A stretch of DNA of 64,000 bases. Source: Rheinheimera sp. Lineage in GTDB: Bacteria; Pseudomonadota; Gammaproteobacteria; Enterobacterales; Alteromonadaceae. Made by a program: the position numbers and the translations under genes. Positions 52,138 through 61,752 of the stretch are shown one piece after another (the first letter of the stretch is position 1; each line of letters begins with the position of its first letter). The stretch is from the NCBI RefSeq assembly GCF_030824435.1, contig NZ_JAVBXS010000027.1, forward strand, positions 90,978 to 154,977, read 5' to 3'. The notes below the pieces were generated by a model. The model ran no database searches, had not been told where the DNA came from, and worked only from the letters and a program-made list of their open reading frames with translations.

Positions 52138-54429
52138 ATGAAAGATATGGTGCTGGTATCCTTTGTGGTTGATCTGTTGCTGGCGCTGTTGTTGCTGTTT
52201 TTGTTTGTACTGCAGCGTCGTGACCGCCATGCACTGTTTTGGGGGCTTGGCCACCTTTGTTTATCCCTGCTGATTTTATTCTGGTATTTACCCGCCAATT
52301 TATTACCTTTGCCGTCGTTACGTGATGAACTGATGACCTTGCTGGCTTTTGCCGGCTGGTGTGGTTATTGGTTTGGCAGCCGTTGGGCAGTGTCTTACCA
52401 ATTAACCGCCTGGCGCCGTGAACTGCTGCTTTTTGGTGTATTGGCGTTGTTGATGCGTTTGAGTGTTGAAGTGGGGGACCCTTTTGTTTCTGTGGTGTCT
52501 GTCACAGCACTGCTGCATTATTTTGTGATGACGGTGATTTTTGCCGCCAGCGGTTATTGGTTATGGCAACGTTTGCCGGATTTTCGGCTGCTGGCCGTTA
52601 TTTTCTGGTTTCGCAGCCTGATGACAGTGGTGATGCCTTTTGCTGTTGAATTTCAGCTGCAGGTGAGTCTGGTGATGGCACTGGCTTCGCTGGCCAAAAT
52701 CAGTTGTTTGCTCGGTATCATTTATTTGCTGCTGGTGCAGTCGAAAAGGCGTTATAGCGCCATTATCGACAGTTTAAGCCATGGTTTTTTTGTAAGGGAC
52801 AAAGCCGGCACCATAGTGCGGGCCAATGATAAAGGTGCGGTATTACTTGGTTTTGCCAGCCGTGCCGATATAGAAGGCCAGTCAGTTACCCGGGTGTTGC
52901 CAAGGTTAACCCAGGCGATGGCAGATGCATTTTTTGCCAGACTGACTACCCCGGGGGGCAAAGCCCCTTTTATCGACGAGGCTGTGGTTGAACTTTGTAA
53001 TGGCAACTACCTCGAAGCAGAATTTATCAGTTCCCCTTATCACGAATATGGTCAGTTGTATTGTCTGGTGCAGCTACTTGATATTTCCGAACGTAAAACA
53101 CAACAACGTGAATTATTAAAGGCTGCAGCTGCAGATAGAATCACTGGCTTAATGAACCGCAATGCGCTGGCTGATGAACTGGATAAACTGTTGCAACAAC
53201 AACGTCCACAGGCCTTGTTATTGTTGGATATTGACCATTTTAAACGTATCAACGACAACTTTGGCCCTCAGCTTGGCGACAGTCTGCTGCACAAAGTTGC
53301 AGAGCGGCTGCAAGCCAGATTTGAACCTTTGCCGTTGGCCAGATTCAGTGGGGATGAGTTTGCGTTGTTATGGCCTTTACAACACGGCATTGCACCGAAC
53401 GAGCAGTTGCAGCAGCCTCTGGCAGCGCTGCGCGAACTTTTTGCCGAAGTTTTTGTGCTGAATGATTTACAGGTATTACTCAGCTGCAGTGTGGGGATCA
53501 GTCTGGCGCCGCAGGATGGCAATAACAGCGATACCTTAATCAAACAAGCCGATATTGCGATGTACAGCGCCAAACAGCAGGGCAGGCATAGTTTTGCTTA
53601 TTTTAGTGCGCCTATGCTGGAACGCTCCAAGCAGTTGTTATTGTTGGATAACGCACTAAAACAAGCCATCAGCCGCAATGAACTGAGCTTGCATTATCAG
53701 CCGATAATCAGCAGCGGCAAAACCGGTTTTAGAAAAATGGAAGCTTTGCTGCGCTGGCACAGTCCGGAGCTTGGACCGGTCAGCCCTGATCGTTTTATTC
53801 CGGTGGCGGAGGATAGTGGTTATATAGTGGAGCTTGGCGACTGGGTGTTACAACAAGGCTGTGCCCAGCTGGCGCAGTGGCAACAACAACACAAGAGGTT
53901 GCTGACACTCAGTGTCAATATCTCGGCTTTACAACTTGATCAGGCGAACTTTGTCACCAGGCTGCAGCAGTTGCTGTTGCAATATCAGTTGCAGCCTTGT
54001 CAGCTGGAGCTGGAAATTACCGAAAGGGTATTGCTGGATGATTCCGGCGAAAGCCGTCTGGTGATGACCCAACTGGCCGAACTTGGGGTGTTAATTTCAC
54101 TGGACGATTTTGGCACCGGCTACAGCTCGCTGAGTTATTTAAGCCGCTTTGCGTTACACAGCCTGAAAATAGACCGCTCTTTTGTGCAGGCGATGTTTGA
54201 CGGCGAACGGCATGAACATCTGGTGCGTGCCATAGTGGCCATGGCACAGAGTTTACAGCTGAAACTGGTGGCTGAAGGGGTGGAAACCAAAGCTCAAGCC
54301 GAGTTTTTACAACAATTGGGTTGTCATTATATGCAGGGGTTTTATTTTGCCAAACCACTCAGTGCTGACGACATCAGTTTGCGTTTAGCACAAACTGATG
54401 CCGGCAAGCCCGATTACAATGTCTGGTAA
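52138..54429 (+). CDS. Membrane GGDEF-EAL protein with PAS domain
   Basis: A 763-residue cyclic-di-GMP enzyme. About seven membrane helices fill residues 5-200. A PAS-like domain (about 205-310, [23 protein letters not shown]) is followed by a GGDEF domain whose signature reads SGDEF (near residue 403) and has no RxxD inhibitory site. The EAL domain is complete (EALLRW near 534, [32 protein letters not shown]), so phosphodiesterase activity is likely; SGDEF variants can be active or serve as GTP sensors. The C-terminus overlaps gloA convergently by 16 bases. Confidence 0.9.
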   Translation: MKDMVLVSFVVDLLLALLLLFLFVLQRRDRHALFWGLGHLCLSLLILFWYLPANLLPLPSLRDELMTLLAFAGWCGYWFGSRWAVSYQLTAWRRELLLFGVLALLMRLSVEVGDPFVSVVSVTALLHYFVMTVIFAASGYWLWQRLPDFRLLAVIFWFRSLMTVVMPFAVEFQLQVSLVMALASLAKISCLLGIIYLLLVQSKRRYSAIIDSLSHGFFVRDKAGTIVRANDKGAVLLGFASRADIEGQSVTRVLPRLTQAMADAFFARLTTPGGKAPFIDEAVVELCNGNYLEAEFISSPYHEYGQLYCLVQLLDISERKTQQRELLKAAAADRITGLMNRNALADELDKLLQQQRPQALLLLDIDHFKRINDNFGPQLGDSLLHKVAERLQARFEPLPLARFSGDEFALLWPLQHGIAPNEQLQQPLAALRELFAEVFVLNDLQVLLSCSVGISLAPQDGNNSDTLIKQADIAMYSAKQQGRHSFAYFSAPMLERSKQLLLLDNALKQAISRNELSLHYQPIISSGKTGFRKMEALLRWHSPELGPVSPDRFIPVAEDSGYIVELGDWVLQQGCAQLAQWQQQHKRLLTLSVNISALQLDQANFVTRLQQLLLQYQLQPCQLELEITERVLLDDSGESRLVMTQLAELGVLISLDDFGTGYSSLSYLSRFALHSLKIDRSFVQAMFDGERHEHLVRAIVAMAQSLQLKLVAEGVETKAQAEFLQQLGCHYMQGFYFAKPLSADDISLRLAQTDAGKPDYNVW

Positions 54430-54815
54430 TTGGCTTTTTTCTGAATGAGCTCAATGGCATAGTTGTCCGGGTCACGTACAAAAGCAATTTCAGTGCTGCC
54501 GCCTTTGACCGGGCCAGGTTCGCGGCTTATCACACCACCACGCGCACGAATGTCGGCGCAGGCTTTGTACACGTCATCTACTTCAAGGGCAATATGGCCA
54601 AAAGCAGTTCCTAATTCGTATTGTTCTACCCCGTAGTTGTATGTCAGTTCCAGCACAGCACCGTCTTTTTCATCACCGTAGCCGACAAAAGCCAGGGTGT
54701 ATTTATATTCCGGATTGTCAGACTGACGCAGCAGTTTCATGCCTAAAACTTCGGTATAAAAGTTGATGGAACGGGTTAAGTCAGTGACTCGCAGCATGGT
54801 GTGTAAAATACGCAT
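54414..54815 (-). CDS. gloA: Glyoxalase I (lactoylglutathione lyase)
   Basis: A 133-residue enzyme of methylglyoxal detoxification. The four metal ligands fall exactly where E. coli GloA has them: His5, Glu56, His74 and Glu122. The N-terminus [30 protein letters not shown] and [12 protein letters not shown] are family hallmarks. It lies 9 bases after nth and may be co-transcribed with the rnf-nth operon. Confidence 0.97.
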   Translation of the reverse strand: MRILHTMLRVTDLTRSINFYTEVLGMKLLRQSDNPEYKYTLAFVGYGDEKDGAVLELTYNYGVEQYELGTAFGHIALEVDDVYKACADIRARGGVISREPGPVKGGSTEIAFVRDPDNYAIELIQKKANYQTL

Positions 54816-54824
54816 GGGATATTC

Positions 54825-55457
54825 CTATTCGGTTTTCTGTTTAAATTCACATAAATCTTCGACCAGACAGCTGCCACATTTGGGCTTGCGGGCCACGCAG
54901 GTGTAACGACCATGCAAAATCAGCCAATGATGCACATCCAGCTTAAATTCGGCGGGCACCACTTTGAGTAACTTTTGTTCCACTTCATCTACGTTTTTGC
55001 CGGGGGCAAAATTCATGCGGTTGCTGACGCGGAAAATATGGGTGTCTACTGCGATTGTTGGCCAGCCAAAGGCTGTGTTTAGCACCACATTGGCGGTTTT
55101 GCGGCCGACACCTGGCAAAGCTTCTAAAGCTTCGCGATTTTCCGGTACTTCACCGCCATGTTGCTCCAGCAAGATACGGCAGGTTTTGATAATGTTTTCT
55201 GCTTTGGTATTAAAAAGACCAATGGTTTTGACATAGTCCTTGACGCCATCTAGCCCCAGTTCCAGCATGGCAGCTGGGGTATTGGCCACAGCATAAAGCT
55301 TACGGGTGGCTTTATTCACCCCAACATCTGTGGCCTGGGCTGACAATAACACGGCAATCAGCAGCTCAAAAGGCGAGCTGTATTCAAGTTCAGTGGTGGG
55401 TTTGGGATTGGCATCACGCAGCCGGGTTAAGATGGCGATGCGTTTTTCTTTATTCAT
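54825..55457 (-). CDS. nth: Endonuclease III
   Basis: A 210-residue DNA glycosylase/AP lyase for oxidised pyrimidines. The catalytic Lys120 (LPGVGRKTANVVL) and Asp138 (AVDTHIFRVSNR) are present, and the [4Fe-4S] ligands are Cys187, 194, 197 and 203, the same numbering as E. coli Nth. The ATG at 55457 gives the family start MNKEKRIAILTRLRDANP; a frame open to 55553 adds an unrelated extension. It follows rnfE, the canonical order in gammaproteobacteria. Confidence 0.97.
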   Translation of the reverse strand: MNKEKRIAILTRLRDANPKPTTELEYSSPFELLIAVLLSAQATDVGVNKATRKLYAVANTPAAMLELGLDGVKDYVKTIGLFNTKAENIIKTCRILLEQHGGEVPENREALEALPGVGRKTANVVLNTAFGWPTIAVDTHIFRVSNRMNFAPGKNVDEVEQKLLKVVPAEFKLDVHHWLILHGRYTCVARKPKCGSCLVEDLCEFKQKTE

Positions 55458-55565
55458 CAGATCCTCTGACACAAAAGCGATTGGCGGCCGTATTGGCAGC
55501 TGTAGTGCAGCTGCCCGGAATTGGTGCTTTTCAGGCAAAAGCCGGGCTTGCACGCAACCACATGG

Positions 55566-56282
55566 TTAGTTGCCGCCAGTGGCAGTTTCAGCTCCGGCAC
55601 TATGAGTAACTCTGGCGCGGGTAATGGTTTTTACTTGCTGCCGGCGTTTTTTATGCCGTAAATCAATGGCATTTTTCGCGGCTATTAAACATCCCAACAC
55701 CATAAAAGCACCAGGCGGTAAAATGGCCAATAAAAAATGACTGTCGCTCTGGTAAAGTTCCACTCTGAGCACAGTGGCCCAGCTGCCTAACAACGCATCG
55801 GCGCCGTCAAACAAAGTGCCTTGCCCCAGCACTTCACGTACTGCGCCTAAAGAGGCCAGCACAGCGGTAAAACCAAGTCCCATCATCAGACCATCAACAA
55901 TGGCCGGCAAAACGGCATTTTTTGACGCAAAAGCTTCGGCGCGGCCTATCACTATGCAGTTGGTGACAATTAACGGGATAAAAATGCCCAGTGACTGATA
56001 AAGTGCATAAGTGTAAGCGTGCATCAGTTGTTCAATAGCTGTGACCACAGCGGCAATCACCATCACAAACACCGGAATACGGATTTCGTTGGGTACCTGA
56101 TGACGGATAAGCGACACCATCAGATTGGTGCTCATCAGCACCAGCATAGTGGCAAGGCCAAGACCTAAAGCATTGGTTAAGGTTGAGCTGGTTGCCAGCA
56201 AAGGACAAAGCCCTAACAGCTGCACCAGGCCAGGGTTGTTTTGCCACAAACCCTGTTGCATTATCTCTTTGTAGTTAAACAT
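55566..56282 (-). CDS. rnfE: Rnf/Rsx electron-transport complex subunit E
   Basis: A 238-residue integral membrane subunit with six helices, homologous to Rnf[39 protein letters not shown] and [15 protein letters not shown] are hallmark segments; the cysteines of LCPLL and TNCIV are ligands of the membrane-embedded [2Fe-2S] cluster shared with RnfA. It starts 7 bases after rnfG. Confidence 0.95.
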   Translation of the reverse strand: MFNYKEIMQQGLWQNNPGLVQLLGLCPLLATSSTLTNALGLGLATMLVLMSTNLMVSLIRHQVPNEIRIPVFVMVIAAVVTAIEQLMHAYTYALYQSLGIFIPLIVTNCIVIGRAEAFASKNAVLPAIVDGLMMGLGFTAVLASLGAVREVLGQGTLFDGADALLGSWATVLRVELYQSDSHFLLAILPPGAFMVLGCLIAAKNAIDLRHKKRRQQVKTITRARVTHSAGAETATGGN

Positions 56283-56289
56283 TAAAACC

Positions 56290-56922
56290 TCACTGTGCCT
56301 TTGCCTGACAAGCAGATGTTTGGCTCATCAGCTCGGGGTGTTGTTTTAAATAAAGTGCAGTGCGTTTGACCGCAGCCACCACGGCCCTTGGAGTGATAGT
56401 AGCGCCGGCAAACTGATCAAACTGACCACCGTCTTTTTTTACGGCAAATCTTTTGTCATCTGCACCTTGCACCTGTTGCTGTGCCAGACTGTGGATCCAG
56501 TCGCCTTTACGGGTTTCTATTTTATCGCCAAGCCCAGGGGTTTCTTTGTGACTGAGCACCCGCACCGCCAATATTGTGCCCTTGAGGTCAATAGCAGCCA
56601 ACAGCTGAATATTACCGCTGTAACCATCGGGTGCTGTGGTTTCCACCACAAAAGCGGCCGTTTGGTTTTCCGGGCGCCAGCGATACAGTTTGGCACTTGG
56701 CTGAAATAACACTTCGGGCTCATTTAACACAACACAATCATCCAGCATTGCCGGAGTTGCAGCGCCTGGGGGTAATACTTCCTGCAATAACCGCAATTTT
56801 TCCAGTTCGGTCTGACGGGCAATTTCCGGCCCTGTCAGTTGATTGATGCCGCTGACCACTGCCACACATATAGCGGCAGCGCCACCCAGCAGCAGCGCAT
56901 TTTTACTGACAAACTTCAGCAT
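56290..56922 (-). CDS. rnfG: Rnf/Rsx complex subunit G
   Basis: A 210-residue subunit with one N-terminal helix (about 9-27) and a periplasmic FMN-binding domain. The covalent flavin site is the threonine of [12 protein letters not shown] near residue 178. [13 protein letters not shown] is the second conserved block. The start shares one base with the rnfD stop. Confidence 0.94.
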   Translation of the reverse strand: MLKFVSKNALLLGGAAAICVAVVSGINQLTGPEIARQTELEKLRLLQEVLPPGAATPAMLDDCVVLNEPEVLFQPSAKLYRWRPENQTAAFVVETTAPDGYSGNIQLLAAIDLKGTILAVRVLSHKETPGLGDKIETRKGDWIHSLAQQQVQGADDKRFAVKKDGGQFDQFAGATITPRAVVAAVKRTALYLKQHPELMSQTSACQAKAQ

Positions 56923-57986
56923 CAGTGGGCTCCTTTGGGTCTGTGGCCGTAGGTTCTGGGTCTGGTGTAATAATCAATTAAAGGCACAGCCAGATTGGCC
57001 AGCATCACGGCAAAAGCAACGGCGTCGGGGTAACCGCCAAAACGGCGTATCACAAAAATAAGCAGACCAATTAAAGCGCCATACACCAAACGGCCCCGTT
57101 CAGTGGTGGAGGCTGACACCGGATCTGTGGCAATAAAAAATGCCGCCAGCATGGTGCCGCCGGAAAATAGATGGAACAGCGGGCTGCCATTGCGATCCGC
57201 ATCTATCAGATAAGCCAATAAACTACATAAGGCCAGGCTGCCCAGCAGTGCCAGCGGAATACGCCACTGAATAATTTTTTGTTGTAACAGCCAAAGGCCA
57301 CCGGCTAAAAATGCCAGGTTGACCCAGTTCCAGCCGATACCGCCGATGGCGGCAAAAATTTTATGTTGGTGGCTTTCGCTGACAGTACGCCCGGCAGCCA
57401 AATCGGTTTTTAACGTATCCAGCGGCGTAGCCATTGTCATGCCATCGACGTCGGTTTTTTGCTGGGTCAGGCTATAACCGGCACAGCTGAAATCGGTAAA
57501 CACAGTACAGACCGGGTCGAGCAGATGTTGTTGTTGCGCCTGTAAACTCTGAGGCGGCAACCAGCTCGTCATCTGTTGTGGGAACGAAATCAGCAGCAAC
57601 ACATAAGCTGCCATGGCCGGATTAAATAAATTATGACCCAGGCCACCATACAGTTGTTTCACCACAATAATCGCAAAAGCAGTGCCCAGCACAATGATCC
57701 ACCAGGGAGCAAAAGGGGGTATAGCCACAGCCAAGAGTACAGCGGTCAGCAAAGCACTGTGGTCTTTTAGTCTGATAAGCACAGGTTTACCGCGCCAGTG
57801 CAGTATCAATGCTTCACTGGCCCATGCCGTAATAACGGCCAGCAGCAGCTGAATAAGCACCCCATAACCAAAAAAATAACATTGAGCGGCAATACCCGGA
57901 ATACAGGCCAGCGCAACTTTGCGCATCAGGATGGACGTATGTTGTTGGCTATGGTTATGCGGTGAACTGGCTATTCTGAAACTCAT
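56922..57986 (-). CDS. rnfD: Rnf/Rsx complex subunit D
   Basis: A 354-residue polytopic subunit with about nine helices. The covalent FMN site is in DGMTMATPLDTLK (the threonine of the ATP motif near residue 190). GGLGHNLFNPAMAAYVLLLISFP and FFIATDPVSASTTERGRLVYG are characteristic. It overlaps rnfC by 4 bases. Confidence 0.95.
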   Translation of the reverse strand: MSFRIASSPHNHSQQHTSILMRKVALACIPGIAAQCYFFGYGVLIQLLLAVITAWASEALILHWRGKPVLIRLKDHSALLTAVLLAVAIPPFAPWWIIVLGTAFAIIVVKQLYGGLGHNLFNPAMAAYVLLLISFPQQMTSWLPPQSLQAQQQHLLDPVCTVFTDFSCAGYSLTQQKTDVDGMTMATPLDTLKTDLAAGRTVSESHQHKIFAAIGGIGWNWVNLAFLAGGLWLLQQKIIQWRIPLALLGSLALCSLLAYLIDADRNGSPLFHLFSGGTMLAAFFIATDPVSASTTERGRLVYGALIGLLIFVIRRFGGYPDAVAFAVMLANLAVPLIDYYTRPRTYGHRPKGAH

Positions 57987-60421
57987 GCCTCATCCTCGGA
58001 ATTGGTATTATCTGTTGCCGCTTGTTGTTTGGCTTTGGCACGGGCTATGGCAGCTGCAATGGCGGCTTTTTTCGGATCCAAAGTGCTGGCGGCAGCGTTG
58101 TTGTTTTCAGCGGCTTCCGGTGTTGTAGCAGCGGCAGGCAGATTTTGTTGCCGTGCTTTGGCGCGGGCAATAGCAGCACTTAACGCTGCTTTTTTGGCTT
58201 GTTCTTTATCTTCTGGTGTTGCAGTACTGAGTTTTGCAGCCTGAACCTCATTGTTTACGACGCCGTCGGTTAAAACAGCTGCCGGATTTTGCGCCGTATT
58301 TTCCACTTGAGACTGTGTTTCTGTGGTCAGTGAAGCTGCCGCTTTTTGCTGATCGGCACCAAGAGCTGCCTTTTTCGCTTTGGCACGGGCAATGGCGGCG
58401 GCAACTGCTGTGGCTCTTGGATCTTCCGCCAGCTCTGCTGCTGTTGCAGTTTGTGGCTGAACCGGCTCTGCTGCAGGTTGCTGATCTGCGCCCAAAGCGG
58501 CCTTTTTGGCTTTGGCACGGGCAATGGCGGCGGCAACTGCGCTCGCTCTTGCATCGCCAGCTTCAGCACCTGGTGTTGTATCCGGCGCTTTATCTGAGCC
58601 GGTTCCCGGCTCTGCAGCTACCTGATTGTCAGGTTCAGCGGCGGATTTTTTCGCTTTAGCGCGGGCAATAGCGGCAGCTACAGCAGCTGCTCTGGCATCG
58701 CCAACTGCTGCATCCTTGTTTGTGGCGTCCGGGCCCTGTTTGTTCCGGTTTTCTGTGGTCAGATCTTCGGCAGCCGCTGCGGCACTTTGCTCATTGTTAA
58801 GCTGCTCTGCTTTGGCGGCCTGATAAGCACGGGCTTCGGCTTTTTTCCGCTCCCGCTCAGCAATAATGTCTTCTTTGCTCAGATTCTGCTGCGCTGGCTG
58901 GCCGCTGGCAACTCTTTGTGCAGCTGCGGCTATTTCCTGTTGTTGTTGCTGGGCATTGACCATTTGTTGGCGTTGCGCCGCTAAGGCCTGATTACGCGCT
59001 GCTCTTTCTTGTTTTTCTTTTTCCAGCCGTTCGTTACGGGCTTCAAACCGGGCTTTGGCCTGTTCGGCTTTGAGCTCATCACGGGTTTGTTCGCGGATTT
59101 CTGCTTTGGCAACGCGGTAATAATGCACCAGCGGAATTTCGCTTGGGCAGACATAAGCGCAGGCGCCACATTCAATACAATCTGACAGGTTGTATTCTTT
59201 CAGTTTGTCCTGATCTTTGGCTTTGCTGTACCAGAGCAGCTGTTGTGGTAACAAAGTTGCAGGGCAAGCTTCGGCGCAGGCGCCACAGCGGATACAATCC
59301 ATTTCATTGTTGGCGGCAGGCAACTCTTGTTGTGTGGGCGCTAAAATACAGTTGCTGGTTTTTACCAAAGGCACCGACAAAGACGGCAAGGTAAAACCCA
59401 TCATAGGGCCACCCATAATCACCCTTTGCTCTGGTTCAGGGGCAAAACCACAGGCATCCAGCAAAGCACCAACCGGTGTGCCAATCAGCGCATGCATATT
59501 TTGTGGTTGGGATAAGGTTTCACCCGTCACAGTCACAATACGGGAAATCAGCGGAATATCTTCTAATACCGCCTGAGCTATCGCAAAAGCAGTACCAACG
59601 TTTTGCATCACAATACCGATGTCCAGTGGACGACGACCGGCAGGTACTTCTTTGCTGGTCAAAAGCTGAATGAGCTGTTTTTCGCCGCCGGAAGGGTATT
59701 TGGCTGGCACCACCCGCACCAGATAATGGTCACGTTGGCTGCAGGCGGCCTGCATGGCGGCAATAGCTTCGGTTTTGTCATCTTCAATACCAATCAGCAC
59801 TGCGGCCGGGCTCAGCAGCTGGCATAAAATATCAATGCCTTTGACAATAGTGGTGGCATATTCCTGCATCAGCACATCGTCGGCGCTGATATAAGGTTCA
59901 CATTCCACTGCGTTGATGATCAGATAATCAATACCGGCAGAGCCGCCACTTTTCAGGTGGGTCGGAAAACCGGCACCACCCATACCGGCAATACCGGCTT
60001 GCTGAATACGTTTTAATAAAATGGATCTGTCGGCTTCCAGCAGGTTCAGGCCGTGGCGTGGCCGCCATTCTTCCAGACCATCGGGTTCAATCACCACACA
60101 AGGTTCAGGTAAAGCCGAGGGGTGGGGCGCAATATGAGGTTCAATCGCCAGCACCAAACCTGAAGTAGGCGCATGTACAGGCACTGCCATAGCACTGTCT
60201 GCAGCTGTCAGGGGTTGACCTTTTAACACTCTTTGGCCTTTTTGCACCAATAAAGCGCCGGCAACACCAATATGCTGGCGCAGTGGTACATATAAACGTT
60301 CAGGTAAAGACAAACGGCCAATAGGTTTTTGACTGGTGTATTCTTTGCGGGCCGGCGGGTGAATGCCACCATGAAAATCCCACAACTTGCCTGCTTTAAT
60401 TTGCTGAAACAAGGACGGCAC
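57983..60421 (-). CDS. rnfC: Rnf/Rsx complex subunit C with long Ala-rich repeat tail
   Basis: An 812-residue peripheral subunit that starts with GTG next to the rnfB stop. The N-terminal half has the NADH/FMN-binding domain (GMGGAGFPTHLK), and two ferredoxin motifs follow: CIRCGACAEACP and CIECGACAYVCP. After a Glu/Lys/Gln-rich coiled region (about 450-560), the C-terminal third holds five copies of a ~20-residue Ala/Lys-rich repeat with core AAIARAKAK (575-594, 623-642, 667-686, 741-760, 782-801). Such tails vary in length among gammaproteobacteria; the role is unknown. Confidence 0.95.
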   Translation of the reverse strand: MPSLFQQIKAGKLWDFHGGIHPPARKEYTSQKPIGRLSLPERLYVPLRQHIGVAGALLVQKGQRVLKGQPLTAADSAMAVPVHAPTSGLVLAIEPHIAPHPSALPEPCVVIEPDGLEEWRPRHGLNLLEADRSILLKRIQQAGIAGMGGAGFPTHLKSGGSAGIDYLIINAVECEPYISADDVLMQEYATTIVKGIDILCQLLSPAAVLIGIEDDKTEAIAAMQAACSQRDHYLVRVVPAKYPSGGEKQLIQLLTSKEVPAGRRPLDIGIVMQNVGTAFAIAQAVLEDIPLISRIVTVTGETLSQPQNMHALIGTPVGALLDACGFAPEPEQRVIMGGPMMGFTLPSLSVPLVKTSNCILAPTQQELPAANNEMDCIRCGACAEACPATLLPQQLLWYSKAKDQDKLKEYNLSDCIECGACAYVCPSEIPLVHYYRVAKAEIREQTRDELKAEQAKARFEARNERLEKEKQERAARNQALAAQRQQMVNAQQQQQEIAAAAQRVASGQPAQQNLSKEDIIAERERKKAEARAYQAAKAEQLNNEQSAAAAAEDLTTENRNKQGPDATNKDAAVGDARAAAVAAAIARAKAKKSAAEPDNQVAAEPGTGSDKAPDTTPGAEAGDARASAVAAAIARAKAKKAALGADQQPAAEPVQPQTATAAELAEDPRATAVAAAIARAKAKKAALGADQQKAAASLTTETQSQVENTAQNPAAVLTDGVVNNEVQAAKLSTATPEDKEQAKKAALSAAIARAKARQQNLPAAATTPEAAENNNAAASTLDPKKAAIAAAIARAKAKQQAATDNTNSEDEA
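58019..58699 (-). repeat. Five in-frame repeats in the rnfC tail
   Basis: Each unit encodes about 20 residues of the pattern D-x-R/K-x-x-A-V/I-x-A-A-I-A-R-A-K-A-K. Spacers are unequal (28, 24, 54 and 21 residues) and rich in Ala, Pro, Gln and Glu. Units 1-3 are nearly identical; units 4 and 5 are more diverged, which suggests stepwise duplication. Confidence 0.9.
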
Positions 60422-61012
60422 TTAGTTTGTCTCCACCAGATTTTTATTCACCGGGTTGCTGTCGAGTACCAGCACCGGAATGGCCTGTAAATCCCATTTC
60501 CAGCGCTCTACAGTACCCGGCAGTGGCACCATATCAATACAATTGACCGGACAAGGTTCAACACAAAGATCACAACCAGTGCATTCATCCACCATCACAG
60601 TGTGCATTTGTTTGGAGGCACCCACTATCGCGTCTACCGGACAAGCCTGAATACATTTGGTACAACCAATACACTCATCTTCGCGGATATAAGCCACTCT
60701 TTTGATGGCCGGTGTTTGTGTGCTGTCGAGCGGCGTTGCGGCAACACCCATTAAATCAGCCAGTTTTTTAATGGTGGCATCACCACCCGGTGGGCATTTA
60801 TTAATGGCATCGCCGTTGGCAATAGCTTCGGCATAAGGGCGGCAGCCGGGATAACCACATTGGCCACATTGGGTTTGTGGCAATATATCGTCAATTTGAT
60901 CAACCAGCGGATCAGCTTCCACTTTAAATTTGATGGCGGCATAACCCAGCACAGCGCCAAAAATAAGTGCAAGTAGCGTAATAGCGCCAAGCGCAATAAA
61001 CATCGACATCAT
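60422..61012 (-). CDS. rnfB: Rnf/Rsx complex subunit B (ferredoxin)
   Basis: A 196-residue membrane-anchored iron-sulfur protein. One N-terminal helix (about 5-27) is followed by the Fe-S domain [16 protein letters not shown]...CPPGG and two [4Fe-4S] motifs [12 protein letters not shown] and [12 protein letters not shown]. It passes electrons between RnfC and the membrane subunits. ATG tandem at the start overlaps the rnfA stop by one base. Confidence 0.97.
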   Translation of the reverse strand: MMSMFIALGAITLLALIFGAVLGYAAIKFKVEADPLVDQIDDILPQTQCGQCGYPGCRPYAEAIANGDAINKCPPGGDATIKKLADLMGVAATPLDSTQTPAIKRVAYIREDECIGCTKCIQACPVDAIVGASKQMHTVMVDECTGCDLCVEPCPVNCIDMVPLPGTVERWKWDLQAIPVLVLDSNPVNKNLVETN

Positions 61013-61593
61013 TACACCTTCACCAGACCGGTAAATCCCATAAACGCCAGCGACATCAGGCCTGCAGTAATAAGGCCTATGGCTGCGCCTCTGAACACCT
61101 GGGGTACATCAGCACTGGCCAGGCGTTCACGCATAGCGGCAAACAACACCAGCACCAGTGAAAAACCAACGGCGGCACCAAAACCATAAACCACGGAACC
61201 CACCAAACCATGGTTGGCTTTGACGTTCAGCAGTGCCACACCCAGTACAGCGCAGTTGGTGGTAATCAGCGGCAGGAAGATACCCAAAAGCCGGTATAAA
61301 GCCGGACTGGTTTTATGCACCACCATTTCGGTAAATTGCACCACAACGGCAATCACCAGAATAAAACTTAAAGTGCGCAGGTAATTCAGTTCCAGCGGTG
61401 AAAGAATATAAGTTTCCACCAGATAACTGCATAAAGAGGCCAAAGTCAGCACAAAAGTGGTAGCCAGACACATGCCAATAGCGGTGTCGAGTTTGTTCGA
61501 AACGCCCATAAAAGGGCAGAGGCCCAGAAACTTTACCAGTACAAAGTTATTGACCAGTATTGTACTGACAAGCAACAGCAGAAATTCAGTCAT
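61012..61593 (-). CDS. rnfA: Rnf/Rsx complex subunit A
   Basis: A 193-residue membrane subunit, the same length as E. coli RsxA and very similar to it: [40 protein letters not shown] and [18 protein letters not shown], with the Fe-S cysteines of LCPF and TNCAV. It is the first gene of the rnfABCDGE operon, which moves electrons between ferredoxin and NADH with ion transport, or reduces SoxR in enterics. The second of two tandem ATGs is chosen. Confidence 0.96.
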   Translation of the reverse strand: MTEFLLLLVSTILVNNFVLVKFLGLCPFMGVSNKLDTAIGMCLATTFVLTLASLCSYLVETYILSPLELNYLRTLSFILVIAVVVQFTEMVVHKTSPALYRLLGIFLPLITTNCAVLGVALLNVKANHGLVGSVVYGFGAAVGFSLVLVLFAAMRERLASADVPQVFRGAAIGLITAGLMSLAFMGFTGLVKV

Positions 61594-61671
61594 CATAAGA
61601 TCATCATCTGGTGGTCTTTACGGAGCAGGGCCGGCAAAGCTGCAGGTCAACACCGATTTTTTGGGTGCGCT

Positions 61672-61724
61672 ATTATGCGGTCTTTAAAAGCAGCAAACAA
61701 CCCGACAGAAAACAAGGTTGTTTG
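61672..61724 (-). promoter_or_regulatory. Probable rnf operon promoter with overlapping inverted repeat
   Basis: On the minus strand, TTGTTT (61695-61700) and CATAAT (61672-61677) are spaced by 17 bases. A perfect 9-bp inverted repeat (61694-61702 and 61716-61724, CAAACAACC / GGTTGTTTG) covers the -35 box. As RNA it could instead be the 3' hairpin of the upstream CsrD-like gene, which ends at 61753. Confidence 0.45.
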
Positions 61725-61752
61725 TTGTTTGTGTAAATTAACAGCACTCTGT

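Noticed and set aside
58002..58659. Plus-strand open frames opposite the rnfC tail
   Set aside because: They result from the Ala-rich repeats of rnfC read on the other strand; the products are low-complexity Ala/Leu/Cys strings.
58019..58699. CRISPR array
   Set aside because: The repeated units are in-frame coding repeats within rnfC with unequal, related spacers, not short palindromic repeats with unique spacers.
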